DNA of 44,169 nucleotides, taken from assembly GCA_003550305.1 (NCBI GenBank), contig QKYT01000090.1:232045-276213 (forward strand), in the 5' to 3' direction. The position numbers and the translations under genes were made by a program. The first letter of the stretch is position 1. Each line of letters begins with the position of its first letter. This document shows positions 33,835-44,169 of the stretch, piece after piece. This DNA is from Glomus cerebriforme (Eukaryota > Glomeromycota > Glomeromycetes > Glomerales > Glomeraceae). Below the pieces are notes generated by a model. That model was not told where the DNA came from, made no database searches, and was given only the letters and a program-made list of their open reading frames with translations.

Positions 33835-35416
33835 ATAGATTTATAAATGGTAAAGGTTCATAAATTGATATTAAAAAATAATTAGGAGATGTAATTTGTT
33901 CAATCTAATACAAGATTAAAGTTCAAAAAACTCCATCACTCAAATTTGATTACGTAAAATATGTTTACGAACTCTTGAAATAAAATATCTTTTCTTTTAA
34001 CAAAAAAATACAATACAATGAGCGCTATAGAATATGTCAACACTCTTGAAATATTTAAAGTTTAATTTCAAGAAATCAAAGTTTATTAAAATCTGTAAAC
34101 GAATATTAGTTTTTTTGATGGAAATGTAGAAACAGATACGCATTCCAATAAATTTTGTAATTTGATCAAACAGAGAAAATTCATTAGACAAAAGAGAGTT
34201 AATATCAAGTAACAGATAAATAATTAGAAATTGAATTGTGATTATTTCAATTAAGTTTTACACTGGAAGTATCAATTGAAACAGATGGACAGAATTTGAA
34301 TAGATTTTTGAACTCTAATTGTGAAATTCAATAATTGATTTGTCGTGTTAAAAAATTATTTTGCGTCAATTTCGGTGTTATTTTCATGAAAATAGTTGAA
34401 TACCATATAATAAATATAGTAATATTTCAACATTATGATTACAATGTTTTATAATTTTGTTTAATTAAAAATTTAATATTTGATTTATATATTGTACATC
34501 GATAGGAAAATAGATGACTAATTTGATCTTAAACAAAGTTAATGAAATAATAAATAATTCTTTAAAAAAAAATAGTAATTAGTGCCAAACATAATGATTA
34601 TGCGTTAAAATCTTATATAATCGATTGATTTATGTAATAATATGTATGTCAGTATGTCAGGTTTTTTTTAAGCGAGTTCTTTGATTTTTCCACACTTATT
34701 CGAATGCGGTCAAGTGATAGATTGCGGAAAAAAATTGTATTTATTAAAAAAAAGGTTACGCAATTTCTCAGAAAAAAAAAAATGTTTAAAAAACATCAAT
34801 AAATTAAGCAAATACTCATGTTAGTTACTATTGTACTGAATTACTATGACGTTAATCTGCTCGATCCTGAATGTGGGAAAAATTACAAAATGTGACTTAG
34901 TGCTAATAATTTTCTTTGACATACTTGATGACTATTTTATTCTATCCAGCGTATTAATAGAAATTTTTTTTTTGTGATACGATTACATGATTGATATTAA
35001 CAATGATTTTTTTTTACACGTTACTTACTAATCCGATCAGAAATACTAAAAATGATGTGGAACAGACCAAGTTTAGATCTGATCATAGGATCATCGAAAA
35101 AAATTGTTACAAGCTAAAAGAAAATTTGCTTGTTAACGAAAAAAAAAGACCAACATCCAAACCAAATGTTAAGAATTCAATTTACCAATGCAATGCCCGA
35201 AACGATTCCTTTCTTAAAAATAATAAATAGTATTAGGCTTGGGTGAGAAATTTCACTATGGTCGGAAAATATTTTCATACGATACACAAATTTGATTTAG
35301 TCAAATAGGATCAAAAAATTATGTAATAATTCATCTTTTTTAATAACTACGAAAAAAAATTTTTTTCCAATCTAACATTAAAAATTAAAATTTATCATTT
35401 TATCACTATCTTCAAA
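33835..35416. other. Intergenic, AT-rich
   Basis: No gene is recognised. The 79-codon frame at 34991-35230 is hydrophilic and without a known motif, and I do not call it. Confidence 0.35.
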
Positions 35417-36542
35417 ATGGAAAAGTCGTTCAATTGTTATGTACTTTTAAATAATACTTCTAACACTATTATGGTTGACTTGTTTTTATTTGGTAAAAAA
35501 TAAATCAAATTAAACAATTTCAAAGTTGAATACCTCATTGAATATATCTGTAAAAGGAATAGTATTGCTAACTCTGTCAGTATGAAACTTTGGAAAGTTA
35601 ATGTCAAGAAAAGAGATATTAAAGATAATAATATTTTTACTGAATATGAGGTTATACGAAAACTTGATGAAAAAGGAATGAACCTGAAGTGCTGTTTTAA
35701 CGAATATTTTCAAGCTGAATTAGATAATACAACTCAATTTATAGCGATATCCACATAATAAATATTCATAACTTACTGATATTGCACATGATTCAAAAGT
35801 TCATTAAGTGCTGGATTCTCCAAACCCTAACCTTTTTTTTGTAGGCCGCTCCTTCACATCTTCTAACCATATAAACCTAGAAGGAAACTTTTATATTGAC
35901 CATAAAGGAATTGTTGAGGCACTAAGAAATTTTTGTCATTGAGGTCAAGTTCTGTCTATTGCATGACATCGCCAGAGTGATAAAATGATCACTGTTTAAG
36001 CATTGAAATGATGAATTGAAGCTAATAGCGAATATATTTGAACTTTAAAGCCGGAGTACTTCATTTCAGAACCTATCTATCCAAAACAATGCTAACAATG
36101 AGCCATTTGAGTATGCCTTTCAAGCTAAATTTCTCAGTATTTCAAAAAATTGATTCCCATGGTCTATCTACCGTACATCTTGGTTATCAGGTTCTCCCTG
36201 AGATTAAAAAACATGATGAAGACGATCAACTTTTTCAGCGTCTGGGCATTCTCGTTCATAATAAAGACTTGTCTATTTATGGCTTTGAACTCTCAATTGC
36301 AGCAGGAGAGAAAGTGTTTGATAATCACCTTGAATGTTCTTATTCTTATTCTCGCATCCATGATTAATGAGTTGTATACAATCAATATCTGTTTTAACGA
36401 AAAGCTGGCTGACTACTTTTGAGAACAAAAATACCAAAATGTAACTCCTATTCACGTGATTTATAATATGAAAGATGGTAAGGCAACACTAGTGTCTGAG
36501 GAAGGCACGGAAGAAGTATCATTTACTGAGAGTTTTAAGTAG
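35417..36542 (+). pseudogene. Crinkler (CRN)-like effector gene, broken
   Basis: The start at 35417 reads MEKSFNCYVLLNNTSNTI, the usual opening of fungal CRN proteins. After an in-frame TAA at 35501 the same frame gives FKVEYLIEYICKRNS and MKLWKVNVKKRDI, the ubiquitin-like CRN header with its LWKVN block. It then gives FNEYFQAELDNTTQFIAIST and a stop (35757). The C-terminal half continues in changing frames: KPEYFISEPIYP (36051-36090), NEPFEYAFQAKFL (36103-36141), IDSHGLSTVHLGYQVLPEIK and onward to YGFELSIAAGEKVFDNHLE (36150-36335). Next is ICFNEKLADYF, a TGA at 36420, and VTPIHVIYNMKDGKATL, ending at TAG 36542. The order and motifs fit a CRN effector with a nuclease-like C-terminal domain. 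Stops and shifts make it inactive. Confidence 0.7.
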
Positions 36543-36870
36543 AAAATGGTGTGAAACTAAGCTTTGATATAGCGTAAAAAGAATTGATCATTAGAAGATA
36601 TAGGTCATATGTGTTGGTTAATAGTGCGCCCTTGCAGAGCCTTAGTAATAATGTATATATATATTATTAGATATTTTTTTTATGTTCAAGTGCATTGCAT
36701 TGTAGCTGTGTTAAAATCAAATGTGCCGCCACAAGGAAAATCGATTTGAAGAAAATTTGCAAGTTTGCTTATAAAACAGGCTAATTTCTTTTAAAAAAAA
36801 ATTAACAAAAAAAAAAGATACTTGAAATAATAGGAGTTTTTTTCTCTGATAGTTTGCTCACTTCAACAAT
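36543..36870. other. Intergenic
   Basis: No feature beyond an (AT)n run at 36653-36664. Confidence 0.35.
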
Positions 36871-37092
36871 GTCTTAAAACATTTTGAAATTAAATAAATT
36901 GATATTTAGATGTTTGAATTTCGTTGGTTTCGTTTACAACAAACCTCAAACTCTGTGAACATAACCCCTAAAAAATCGGATCTATGAATTTGGAAAAGAA
37001 ACTCAAAATTGAATAAATAAATATTTATACAAAATAATTATTTTTATTTTATAAATTTTAATATTTTATACTATAAAAAAAAATATTTAAAT
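36871..37092. repeat. Direct repeat, left copy, on the 3' side of kinase copy B
   Basis: It begins GTCTTAAAACATTTTGAAAT, continues through GAATTTGGAAAAGAAACTCA and ends TTTTAATATTTTATAC. The same order is found at 39424-39680. Confidence 0.7.
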
Positions 37093-37138
37093 AAAATTAT
37101 TATTTGAGGTAATATATATAGTAATGTTAATAATCTAT

Positions 37139-38904
37139 TCATATTTGATCTTTAATCACACAATTTTCTAATTTTTATAATTAAAAATAAAATTAGAAAT
37201 AGATATTTAAAACACATGTATTCAGTATATTTAAAAATATTTTGCTATACATACCTAAATCTTTACTTATTGTTTCATAATCATGGCAATTATTATTATC
37301 ATCCATAATTAAAATTTTGTCACTCAATCCATCTTTTGCTAAAATTTCGTTCAATTTATCCGAATAATTAATTCTTCTGCTCGTGTAACAAGATTTTGGA
37401 TGATATATAATTTTTGGTTCATTCTCTATAAAATTAAATAAATTGATCAATCAATAATAATCAAATATAAATTCATAAAATAAATAAATGATTTTAATTA
37501 CCAGGAACAGGTATTCTCTTTTCTTCTTCTTCTTCAACCGGATATTTTTTATCCCATTCTTTGAAAATAACTTTCAATTCACTAGCAGTTGGCCTTTTTT
37601 CAGGATCATTATCCCAACATCTTTTCATTAATTCAACATATTCAGGCATTGTTCCTTCNATAATTTCTGGTCTNANACCNTTGCAAATATNTAAAGAAAG
37701 NTGAAAATCNTGAGNAATATTATGAAATGCTGGAACCCCTGATGTCATCTCCCACATAATAATTCCAAAACTATATATATCAGCAGCTTTCGTATATGGT
37801 TTACCACGTAAAACTTCTGGTGCTATGTAAGGAAGAACTCCATATACATCATTTTTTACATTAGGTTGATTAACTGGTCTACATAATCCAAGATCGCTAA
37901 TCATTAAAATAGTACAGCTGTTATAAAGTATATTTCCATTATGAAAATCTCCATGAATTAAATTTAATTTATGAATAGATTCAAGTTGGTTTGAAATACG
38001 ATGTAAATTTTCAAATTTATCATTTGGATTATATTTTTTTATCTTTAAATTATTTCTTAAGCTACCCGAATCTACCTTATGCATTACAATCATATAATTT
38101 AATGTGTCTGGATCCTGTGTTATTCCAATTAATGGAATAAGAAAAGTAAAATTTGACCATGCTTTATACTGGCATTGTAAATGTAACTTCCACTATATTT
38201 TGAAAAAGAAATTATAATGATTTTAAGAGATTACATATTATTATTTATTTAACAAATATAGTTGCTTACCTCATTTAAGAAATCAACATTAATATTTGAT
38301 GAATCATTTAAACTTTTTAATGCTACTGGATAACCATATTTTTCATTACTTTGAATAGGATTTTTAATTTTAGGGTTATTTGCATCTTTATAATCTTGTT
38401 CATCAAATTCATCAAATAAACGTTTCAATCTTGTCTCTCGTAATCCCAATGAACTATCAATCCATCTAACCAAATTGCTTCGTAAACTGTGCTAAAACCA
38501 CCTTGAGCTAAGAACTGAATATTCCTTAATCGATTATAAGGGATCCATTCAAGTAATTCGAGGTCATGTCTTGCATTTAATTGTGATTCTTGAATAAACT
38601 TATCTATATATTCATTTCCACTAGTCCAATTACCAAAATCTAATTGAAATTTTTTAGAATAACATTTTTTGCACCAATTTTCATATGTATTTGGTTGATT
38701 ACATTCAGGACATAAGCCATCTGGTTCGTATGGATCTAAATTTATTTCGTTACTTAAATTGTCAGAATTATTTGGTTCATCATTTGTGTTTACAAGATTA
38801 ATTTTATTAACTTCATCCTTATTATTATCTTCAAAAAACTTTTCATTTTTTGAATAGCGAATTTTAGTAAAAGGAAAGCAAAATATTTTTTTTAAGAATT
38901 CCAT
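37139..38904 (-). pseudogene. Protein kinase copy B, one-base frameshift in exon 1
   Basis: The exon plan is the same as in copy A: 38270-38904, 37502-38192, 37255-37425 and 37139-37167 (ending ENCVIKDQI). The N-terminus is longer than in copy A (MEFLKKIFCFPFTKIRYSKN). The Cys motif (CPEC...CKKC), the glycine loop AQGGFSTVYEA, HGDFHNGNIL, the DLG motif and YIAPEVLRGKPYTKAADIYS are all kept. Near 38425 one base is missing relative to copy A (GATTGAAACG against GATTGGAAACG), giving TGA straight after WDYERQD and cutting the protein before the catalytic lysine. Everything downstream is otherwise open, so the lesion is recent or a sequence error. Eight ambiguous bases (37659-37715) coincide with those of copy A at a constant offset of 30368. 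Confidence 0.8.
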
Positions 38905-38992
38905 TAACGAAACAAAAAATTTGTGTAAGGATTTTTATGTAAAATTTCGGAGATTTTCATCCGAACGGTGACACGATTTTTATTTTTTTTGG

Positions 38993-39210
38993 TTAGGGGA
39001 GGGGACGGCCAGAAATGACGTCATTTTCTAAGGGGGGAGGGGGGTTGAGGTCATGATGATGTTACATTTTTCTTTTTTTGGAAATTGGTAATAAACATAA
39101 TTTCGACCAGAATTATGTTTATAATTTTTCATTTCCTAAAATGGATGATGACCTGGGAAGGGGTCAAAAATCCTGAAATTTAAATGACGTCATTTCTGGC
39201 CATCCCCTAA
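38993..39210. mobile_element. MITE in the upstream region of kinase copy B
   Basis: Inverted ends TTAGGGGA (38993-39000) and TCCCCTAA (39203-39210) are followed by GGCCAGAAATGACGTCATTT on the left and its reverse complement on the right; the left arm has a five-base insertion. The element is 218 bp, non-coding and GC-richer than its surroundings. The sequence on either side lines up with the upstream region of kinase copy A, which lacks the element. Confidence 0.75.
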
Positions 39211-39423
39211 TAAACCAATTTCTTAACTACAGTATCACAAGTAAATGAAATGACGCGATATAAAATATCTGCATATTATGAATTATTTCGTAAAATCAAT
39301 CTTTTGATTGTTCGGTATAAATTTTAGAACAAATTAGCAAAATCCAAGTTTTGCAAATGATTAGTATGACAGGTCGTAACTCAAATTTAACGAATATAAA
39401 AAAATGTTTATGTTTTTCGAAAA

Positions 39424-39680
39424 GTCTTAAAACATTTTGAAATTAAATAAATCTACTGCCAGATTTTTTTTTTTTTTTATTTAAATTTTTTGTTTGTAAT
39501 AAAACTCAAAGTCGCTGAACATCCAGTGAACATCATCCTTAAAAAAATTGAATTTAATTGATTTTGACGAATTTGGAAAAGAAACTCAAAATTGAATAAA
39601 TACTGTAAGTATTTATACAAAATATTTCATAAATTTTAATATTTTGTACCACTCTACCACAAAAAAAAAATACTTTAAAA
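39424..39680. repeat. Direct repeat, right copy, upstream of kinase copy B
   Basis: It matches 36871-37092 in order and orientation: GTCTTAAAACATTTTGAAAT, ACTCAAAGTCGCTGAACAT, GAATTTGGAAAAGAAACTCA, TATTTATACAAAATA and AAATTTTAATATTTT. It is slightly longer because of a poly-T tract and a few insertions. Confidence 0.7.
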
Positions 39681-40030
39681 AACATATCTTTTATAATTGA
39701 AAAACTAGAAAGAATTCTTATAAAGAATATATAACTCTAAGGAATGGTTGGCTAATGGATTATGTAACCTGAAACTTTCAAAAATAATAGACTGATTGTG
39801 ATCAATGAGCGCTATACATCAGTACATTTATTTTATTTATTTAATTTTTTTCTTGGAGAAATTCAGGTACATAAAGTCACGTCCAATGATCGACACATAA
39901 CCTGATTAAAAACAGGTCAGAACCTTCTAACCTTTTATGGTAAAATCATAATAGGCGTATTTAAGTTAAAATGGGTTGGTTTAAAAATAAAAGAATATAA
40001 TTTTTTTTTAAAAAAAAAAAATTTATAGAA

Positions 40031-40904
40031 ATGATGAAAGCTTACAAAATTATTTGTACTCTTTATTTAATTACATGTATTGGTGCAGGTATGAAATTTG
40101 TTTAAGGTAGTTTCTTACTTTTTAAAATCGGTTTAATGAATTTATTTTTACGTTAAATCATAGAAATTTGGTATTTGATAACTTTAAGTAACATTAGAAA
40201 TTATAATGAATATGATGTACATCTAAACCGTTTTAACATTATATATTCAGAAGTTTTGTAAATATTAAATTATTCATTTATTCTCATGTATTTAATTCAA
40301 TGAAACAATTTTAATATAATTTATTTTATAGCTATTTACCCGGAAATATTTTGTTAATATTGTTTAGTAAGTAATTGATTTTTAATTCATTTATTCAACA
40401 ACTTATAAAATTTTAACAAATATTAATAAATCAAATTTAGCACTATATTTCGTGGATGTTGATAATATTGATAATTATATCTCGCAAGTATAAACAAAAT
40501 TGCACTTTTTTTTGTAATGTTATTACTTTTATTTTATTTACCAAAATTTATATTTGTAAATAACAGGATTTGTTGTACAATTCAATGCACAATTTTAATA
40601 AGTAAGTTTTAAATGAACAAGAATAATATATATATACACGCTTATATTTCTAATCAATTCCATTTTTTTATTTAATACTGCAGTTGGTTTAAGATTCTTT
40701 GTCCCAGGAGCAAATCTTGGTAAAATCCCTTTTAATTGTAATTTTAATCATGATTTACCAGAAAATATTAAAATTGCGTGTAAAGCACGATTAATAACCT
40801 GTACTTTAGGGTTTTCTTCGTATGCTCTTCCATTTATTTTTCCTTTATACATCGAATTACAACCTTTATTAAAAAAAATACAAAATAATTTGTTTGTTTT
40901 GTAA
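40031..40904 (+). pseudogene. Small multi-exon membrane protein, phase break near its 5' end
   Basis: Exon 1 (40031-40088) encodes a signal-like MMKAYKIICTLYLITCIGA. Later exons join in phase: 40441-40487 (HYISWMLIILIIISR), 40567-40601 (ICCTIQCTILI) and 40684-40904, which reads GLRFFVPGANLGKIPFNCNF, continues with CKARLITCTLGFSSYALPFI and ends at TAA. The exon between (40332-40366, YLPGNILLILF in its hydrophobic frame) cannot be joined to both neighbours without a one-base change. The gene is therefore either recently broken or has an exon I have misplaced. Features seen are a signal peptide or first helix, two to three hydrophobic helices, and conserved-looking Cys in the loop. Family unknown. 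Confidence 0.5.
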
Positions 40905-41104
40905 TATTTTTTTTTTAAATTTTTCTTCGTTAAAGCTATCATAATGTATTAATATTATATTAACATTTTTTATTTTCTTTTTTTTCTCACTCTATAAAAT
41001 ATTGAGATAATTCTTTTTTACTTTAATAAAATATAGAATAAGATTTTGAAGTTTTACAACATTATTTGAATAATAATCTAACAAACATTTAATTTATTTT
41101 TTTT

Positions 41105-41400
41105 ATTCCGAAAATAACATCTTAGAAAATCAAAAAAAAAGTCAATTATTAAAATTGCTAACTTTAAACCAAATTGAAACTAATAAATAGCCATTAATTT
41201 TTATCAATAAAACACATATTGTTACAATTTTAGACCCATCTGATCCATCAACTAATAAACATATTCTTCCATTCCCGTAGTATGATACTTCCAATTATTA
41301 ACGAAAATCCAGTATAACACAATTATTGAAAATTATTTTTATTAATTTAGTGAGCGATTGGTACAATTAGAAAAAACAATAGCATCTGACATTAATTAAA
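41105..41400 (+). pseudogene. Decayed coding fragments, unknown family
   Basis: Short plus-strand pieces read as protein: LENQKKSQLLKLLTLNQIET (about 41125-41185), DPSDPSTNKHILPFP after a TTTTAG (41233-41280), and ERLVQLEKTIASDIN after a TTTAG (41352-41399). Stops between them suggest a dead or intron-split coiled-coil gene end. Low confidence. Confidence 0.3.
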
Positions 41401-41960
41401 AAGGCTAATTTAAGTTTAAAATAGAATTTATTTATAGTTATTTTATAGTCATAAATCAATGAATCAATGTAATTAAATTATTATTATTATATTGTACTTT
41501 ATTGATGTTTTATTACTTTTATTTACTAATTTTAAATAATGAGATATACAGTAATACGAGATTCTAGCTACAAATAAACAATACCAATTTTTCAGTATTT
41601 ATAATCAAAAGATAATTCTATGCTAAATAGCAATAAGTTTTTTTAATTCAAAATACAATATATTTTTCCCATGCTCAGTATAATTATATATATTATTACT
41701 TCTTATTAAATTTGATGAAATATCTTTTCAATTTTTTTTTTTTTACATTTCCCATATCTATATATCTGTATCCAATAATCGATATGCCTCACACACTATA
41801 TTTATCCAGCATTAAATCAACCATCCATTAATTGCTTAATTCATCCTTATATATCCAATGTTTCTAATTAATAAAAAATATGTTAATAAAGTGATATTAA
41901 TAAAAAAAAAGATAAAATCAAAAATCAAACCAATTCCAAAATGTTTTATTTATCTAATTA
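41401..41960. other. Intergenic, AT-rich
   Basis: No gene, RNA or repeat that I can support. Confidence 0.4.
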
Positions 41961-41963
41961 TTT

Positions 41964-42193
41964 ATCCAGATACTATCCTATTTGTCCAGTTACTATCTTA
42001 CGCGTCCGGAAACTATCCTATGCGTCCGGTTACTATCCTATTTGTCCAGTTACTATCCTACACGTCTGGTTACTGTTTTACTTGTCCCAGTCTCATTATC
42101 CTATGTGTCCAGTTACTATCCTACTTGTCTAGATACTTATTATCCTACGTGTCCAGTTACTGTCCTACTTGTCCGGTTATTATCCTACTTATC
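41964..42193. repeat. 20-bp minisatellite, about 11 units
   Basis: The consensus unit is GTCCRGTTACTATCCTAYKT. Most units are exactly 20 bp; two are 23-24 bp long. Because 20 is not a multiple of three and the unit has no stop, all three plus frames stay open and encode the same 20-residue repeat shifted. The frames at 41858-42226, 41941-42132 and 41982-42206 are therefore by-products. Confidence 0.85.
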
Positions 42194-42800
42194 CAATCTA
42201 TTCTAAATTTCTGGTTACTAATTTAATTTGCAAATAATTTAATAATAGTACAATCCTCAGTAAAATCTGGACGAATTTTACAGATAACAACAGATGGAGT
42301 TAAAGGTAATGATATACATAAGGCGCACAGCTCTACCCTCTACTTACAGTATTATGTGCCAAAGTAGAGAACCATCGGACAGTTTCAGATTAAGAGACAA
42401 CTATGCAAATATTATTATTAAATTTGCATCATCATTTTCTCTAAAGACAATTCAATATTCAAAGACTTTTATAGAAGAAAAGAATTGCCAAACAACCTTT
42501 AAAAGAGTGTTATTCCAAGGGAGAATATTTCGGGAAATGAGGGTATATATGTACTTTTAAATTATAAATTTCTGAAATATAATGATGAAATATGATATAA
42601 CTTATGCAACATATTGTGTAATTATTACGTGATATTTACATTATTTTTGCATGTATTATATCAATATAGTAAAAATTCATGTAGATTTAAAATGATTCAT
42701 ATTTCAAGTTATGAGTCATATGAAAATACATGTAAAATATTTATAATCATAAAATTGTAAATATTTACGAAAATAAATTCTTTGCGTGACGCATAAAATA
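42194..42800. other. Intergenic
   Basis: The frame at 42294-42560 (88 codons) has no domain and no splice context, so I do not call it. Confidence 0.35.
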
Positions 42801-42801
42801 T

Positions 42802-42973
42802 AGTGTTCGGCAAATGACTTGAAATGACAAATGATTCAAAATGACAAATGATGTGTCATTTCACTACTTAAATGACAAATGACCCATTATGCGATCAAAT
42901 GACTGAAATGATCAAATGACAAAGGATTAGGAATAATGACAAATGATTATGCAAATCCACATTTCCGAACACT
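42802..42973. mobile_element. Short MITE-like element with AAATGACAAATGA interior
   Basis: The ends AGTGTTCGG (42802-42810) and CCGAACACT (42965-42973) are inverted copies. The interior is a run of AAATGACAAATGA-type words on both strands (ATCATTTGTCATT in reverse near the right end). About 172 bp, non-coding. Confidence 0.6.
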
Positions 42974-44169
42974 GTAAAAATATGAATTATGACTCATATA
43001 GCAAATGATCAATGACATTTTAGTAATAATTTTGATTTTATATTTTTTGACACATAATGTATTGTATATTTATTTTCATGAAAAATTAATGATGTTATTT
43101 CATAAATAAAATAAGCTATTTCGCTAATTTAATTTAATTTAATTTTTTTTATTATTGATAATGTATTAGTATAACCATGTGTAACCAATTTACCATTATG
43201 TAATTAAAATGACTTGATTCATTAATTTTATTCTCTTATTTTCAATTAACTTATAATTAACTTTAAACTTAAACTTTCACATTAAATTAACGATTGATCA
43301 TTATTATAATCAAATAACAATGTCAAAAAAATATTCAAAGGATTTTACTAATTTACTCCAAAATTTTCATTATTCACATCCAAATTCTGATATGAATTAT
43401 TAATAATATTTGAAAAAATGAATATAGTTACAATAAAAGTTTGTAACTTTCAGATAATTATTTTCTGTCTTCATGTTATTGATCATGATCATCCTTGTAA
43501 TTTCAAAATCAGATTATTATGATTCGCATATTATTATTAGTCACAATGTATTCTAGGAGAAGATGATGATGATGATCAAGATCAAGAAATAAAGAGTCAT
43601 ATTTATACTATGTCCAAAGATAACTTTCTTTTCTTTTTAGAGTAACTCTGGATATAGGACCACAGAAAAATGCTTATTATAAAATCAGATGGTAGTCTTT
43701 ATCTACGAAAAGATATTTAATGGAAATTTGATTTGTTTCTTTAGAAAATAGAAATATAAAGGTGATGATAATAAATTTATAGCAAATATCATTGAACCAG
43801 TAATAACAATGATTAAAAACTAGGAAATGGAAACCATTTTAAGTCCGGAGCGCATATTTTTATTTTTAGTTATTTATTATCAATCAATCAAATTTAAGGC
43901 ACGTGACCGGACAAACGGAAATCGCCACGTGATNATAATGGTTATCACCTCGCATAAAAATATATAGTCCTTCGCTTCGCTCCGGACAATGAAATCTGTT
44001 CAAATGTTACTTTTCACAATTTTATAAAATTGGTTAATAATATAATAATAACTGAAAAATTAAAAAATGTTAACCCATAAGATCACTCTTTATTTGTTTT
44101 TATAATATTTCTTGTAATAATTGTCAAAAAAATAAAACTAGTGTATAAACTGTCTTTGCGGGTATAAAT
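42974..44169. other. Terminal intergenic stretch
   Basis: A short acidic reading (GEDDDDDDQDQEIKSHIYTM, 43558-43617) follows a TTCTAG acceptor-like site and may be a lone exon of an unseen gene. Near the end, 43900-43996 is GC-richer, with two CACGTGA words and TTCGCTTCGCTCCGG, which looks like a transposon edge. One ambiguous base is at 43934. Confidence 0.3.

Noticed and set aside
36871..39680. LTR retrotransposon bounded by the direct repeats
   Set aside because: The interior is a kinase gene, not gag-pol, and I see no primer-binding site or polypurine tract at the expected places.
41964..42193. Possible CRISPR array
   Set aside because: Units are contiguous with no spacers, and the genome is eukaryotic.
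41858..42226. Three overlapping plus frames with repeated peptide
   Set aside because: They are by-products of the 20-bp minisatellite, which is open in every frame.
42294..42560. Plus-strand frame of 88 codons
   Set aside because: No domain, no splice context and no second copy. Length is within chance for the sequence.
1..44169. tRNA or rRNA genes
   Set aside because: I looked for B-box-like GGTTCGAATCC words and rRNA cores by eye and found none. A covariance-model scan would be needed to exclude them firmly.

Overview
The window is AT-rich eukaryotic DNA with short spliceosomal introns (about 45-120 nt, GTAAGT/GTATGT donors, TTTAG/ATAG acceptors). It is dense in degenerate transposons. 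The gene content points to an arbuscular mycorrhizal fungus of the Rhizophagus type (Glomeromycotina). The clues are several tyrosine-kinase-like genes with an N-terminal Cys-x2-Cys...Cys-x2-Cys motif, a Sel1-repeat fragment, a Crinkler-type effector relic, and many small multi-exon membrane proteins. The organism call rests on recognised families, not on a search.

Layout. 1-814 (+): C-terminus of a cation-channel-like protein. About 1.0-3.3 kb (-): a degraded coding-like stretch. 4.72-6.10 kb (-): a multi-exon coiled-coil protein. 6.78-8.49 kb (-): a complete four-exon kinase gene (copy A). 9.5-9.95 kb: a GC-rich repeat island. 11.0-11.4 and 14.8-16.3 kb (-): two kinase relics, with a Sel1 relic at 14.27 kb. 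12.35-13.02 kb (-): a single-exon secreted or membrane protein with a zinc-ribbon tail. 17.5 kb (-): a relic of the 4.7 kb gene. 18.4-19.1 kb (-): Tc1/mariner transposase relic. 21.28-21.51 kb: a MITE with terminal inverted repeats and an 8-bp target duplication. 22.87-24.16 kb (+): a diverged Ca2+/H+ exchanger that can be rebuilt from four exons. 24.36-26.89 and 29.16-30.69 kb: copies of one dispersed element family, the first forming a large inverted repeat. 27.9-28.25 kb (-): Harbinger transposase relic. 28.5-28.8 kb: a fold-back element. 32.85-33.83 kb (+): a five-exon four-helix membrane protein. 35.4-36.5 kb (+): a broken Crinkler-like effector gene. 37.14-38.90 kb (-): kinase copy B, frameshifted, with a MITE just upstream and direct repeats on both sides. 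40.03-40.90 kb (+): a small membrane protein whose exons do not join cleanly in phase. 41.96-42.19 kb: a 20-bp minisatellite. 42.80-42.97 kb: another MITE.

How the pieces relate. Kinase copies A and B share a tract of roughly 290 bp with no difference, including eight ambiguous bases at the same relative positions; outside it the copies differ at many sites. This means either recent gene conversion or a consensus/assembly artefact. Most protein-coding loci are lineage-expanded families (kinases, Crinkler, coiled-coil and small membrane proteins), and several are decayed copies next to transposon remnants. That fits an accessory, transposon-rich compartment.

The most interesting single gene is the exchanger at 22.87 kb. 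It keeps the first CAX repeat motif (FGNAVE), but the second, normally GNAAEH, is replaced by YDATF although the spliced frame stays open. Exon boundaries are read by eye from splice consensus and frame continuity; RNA data would settle them.
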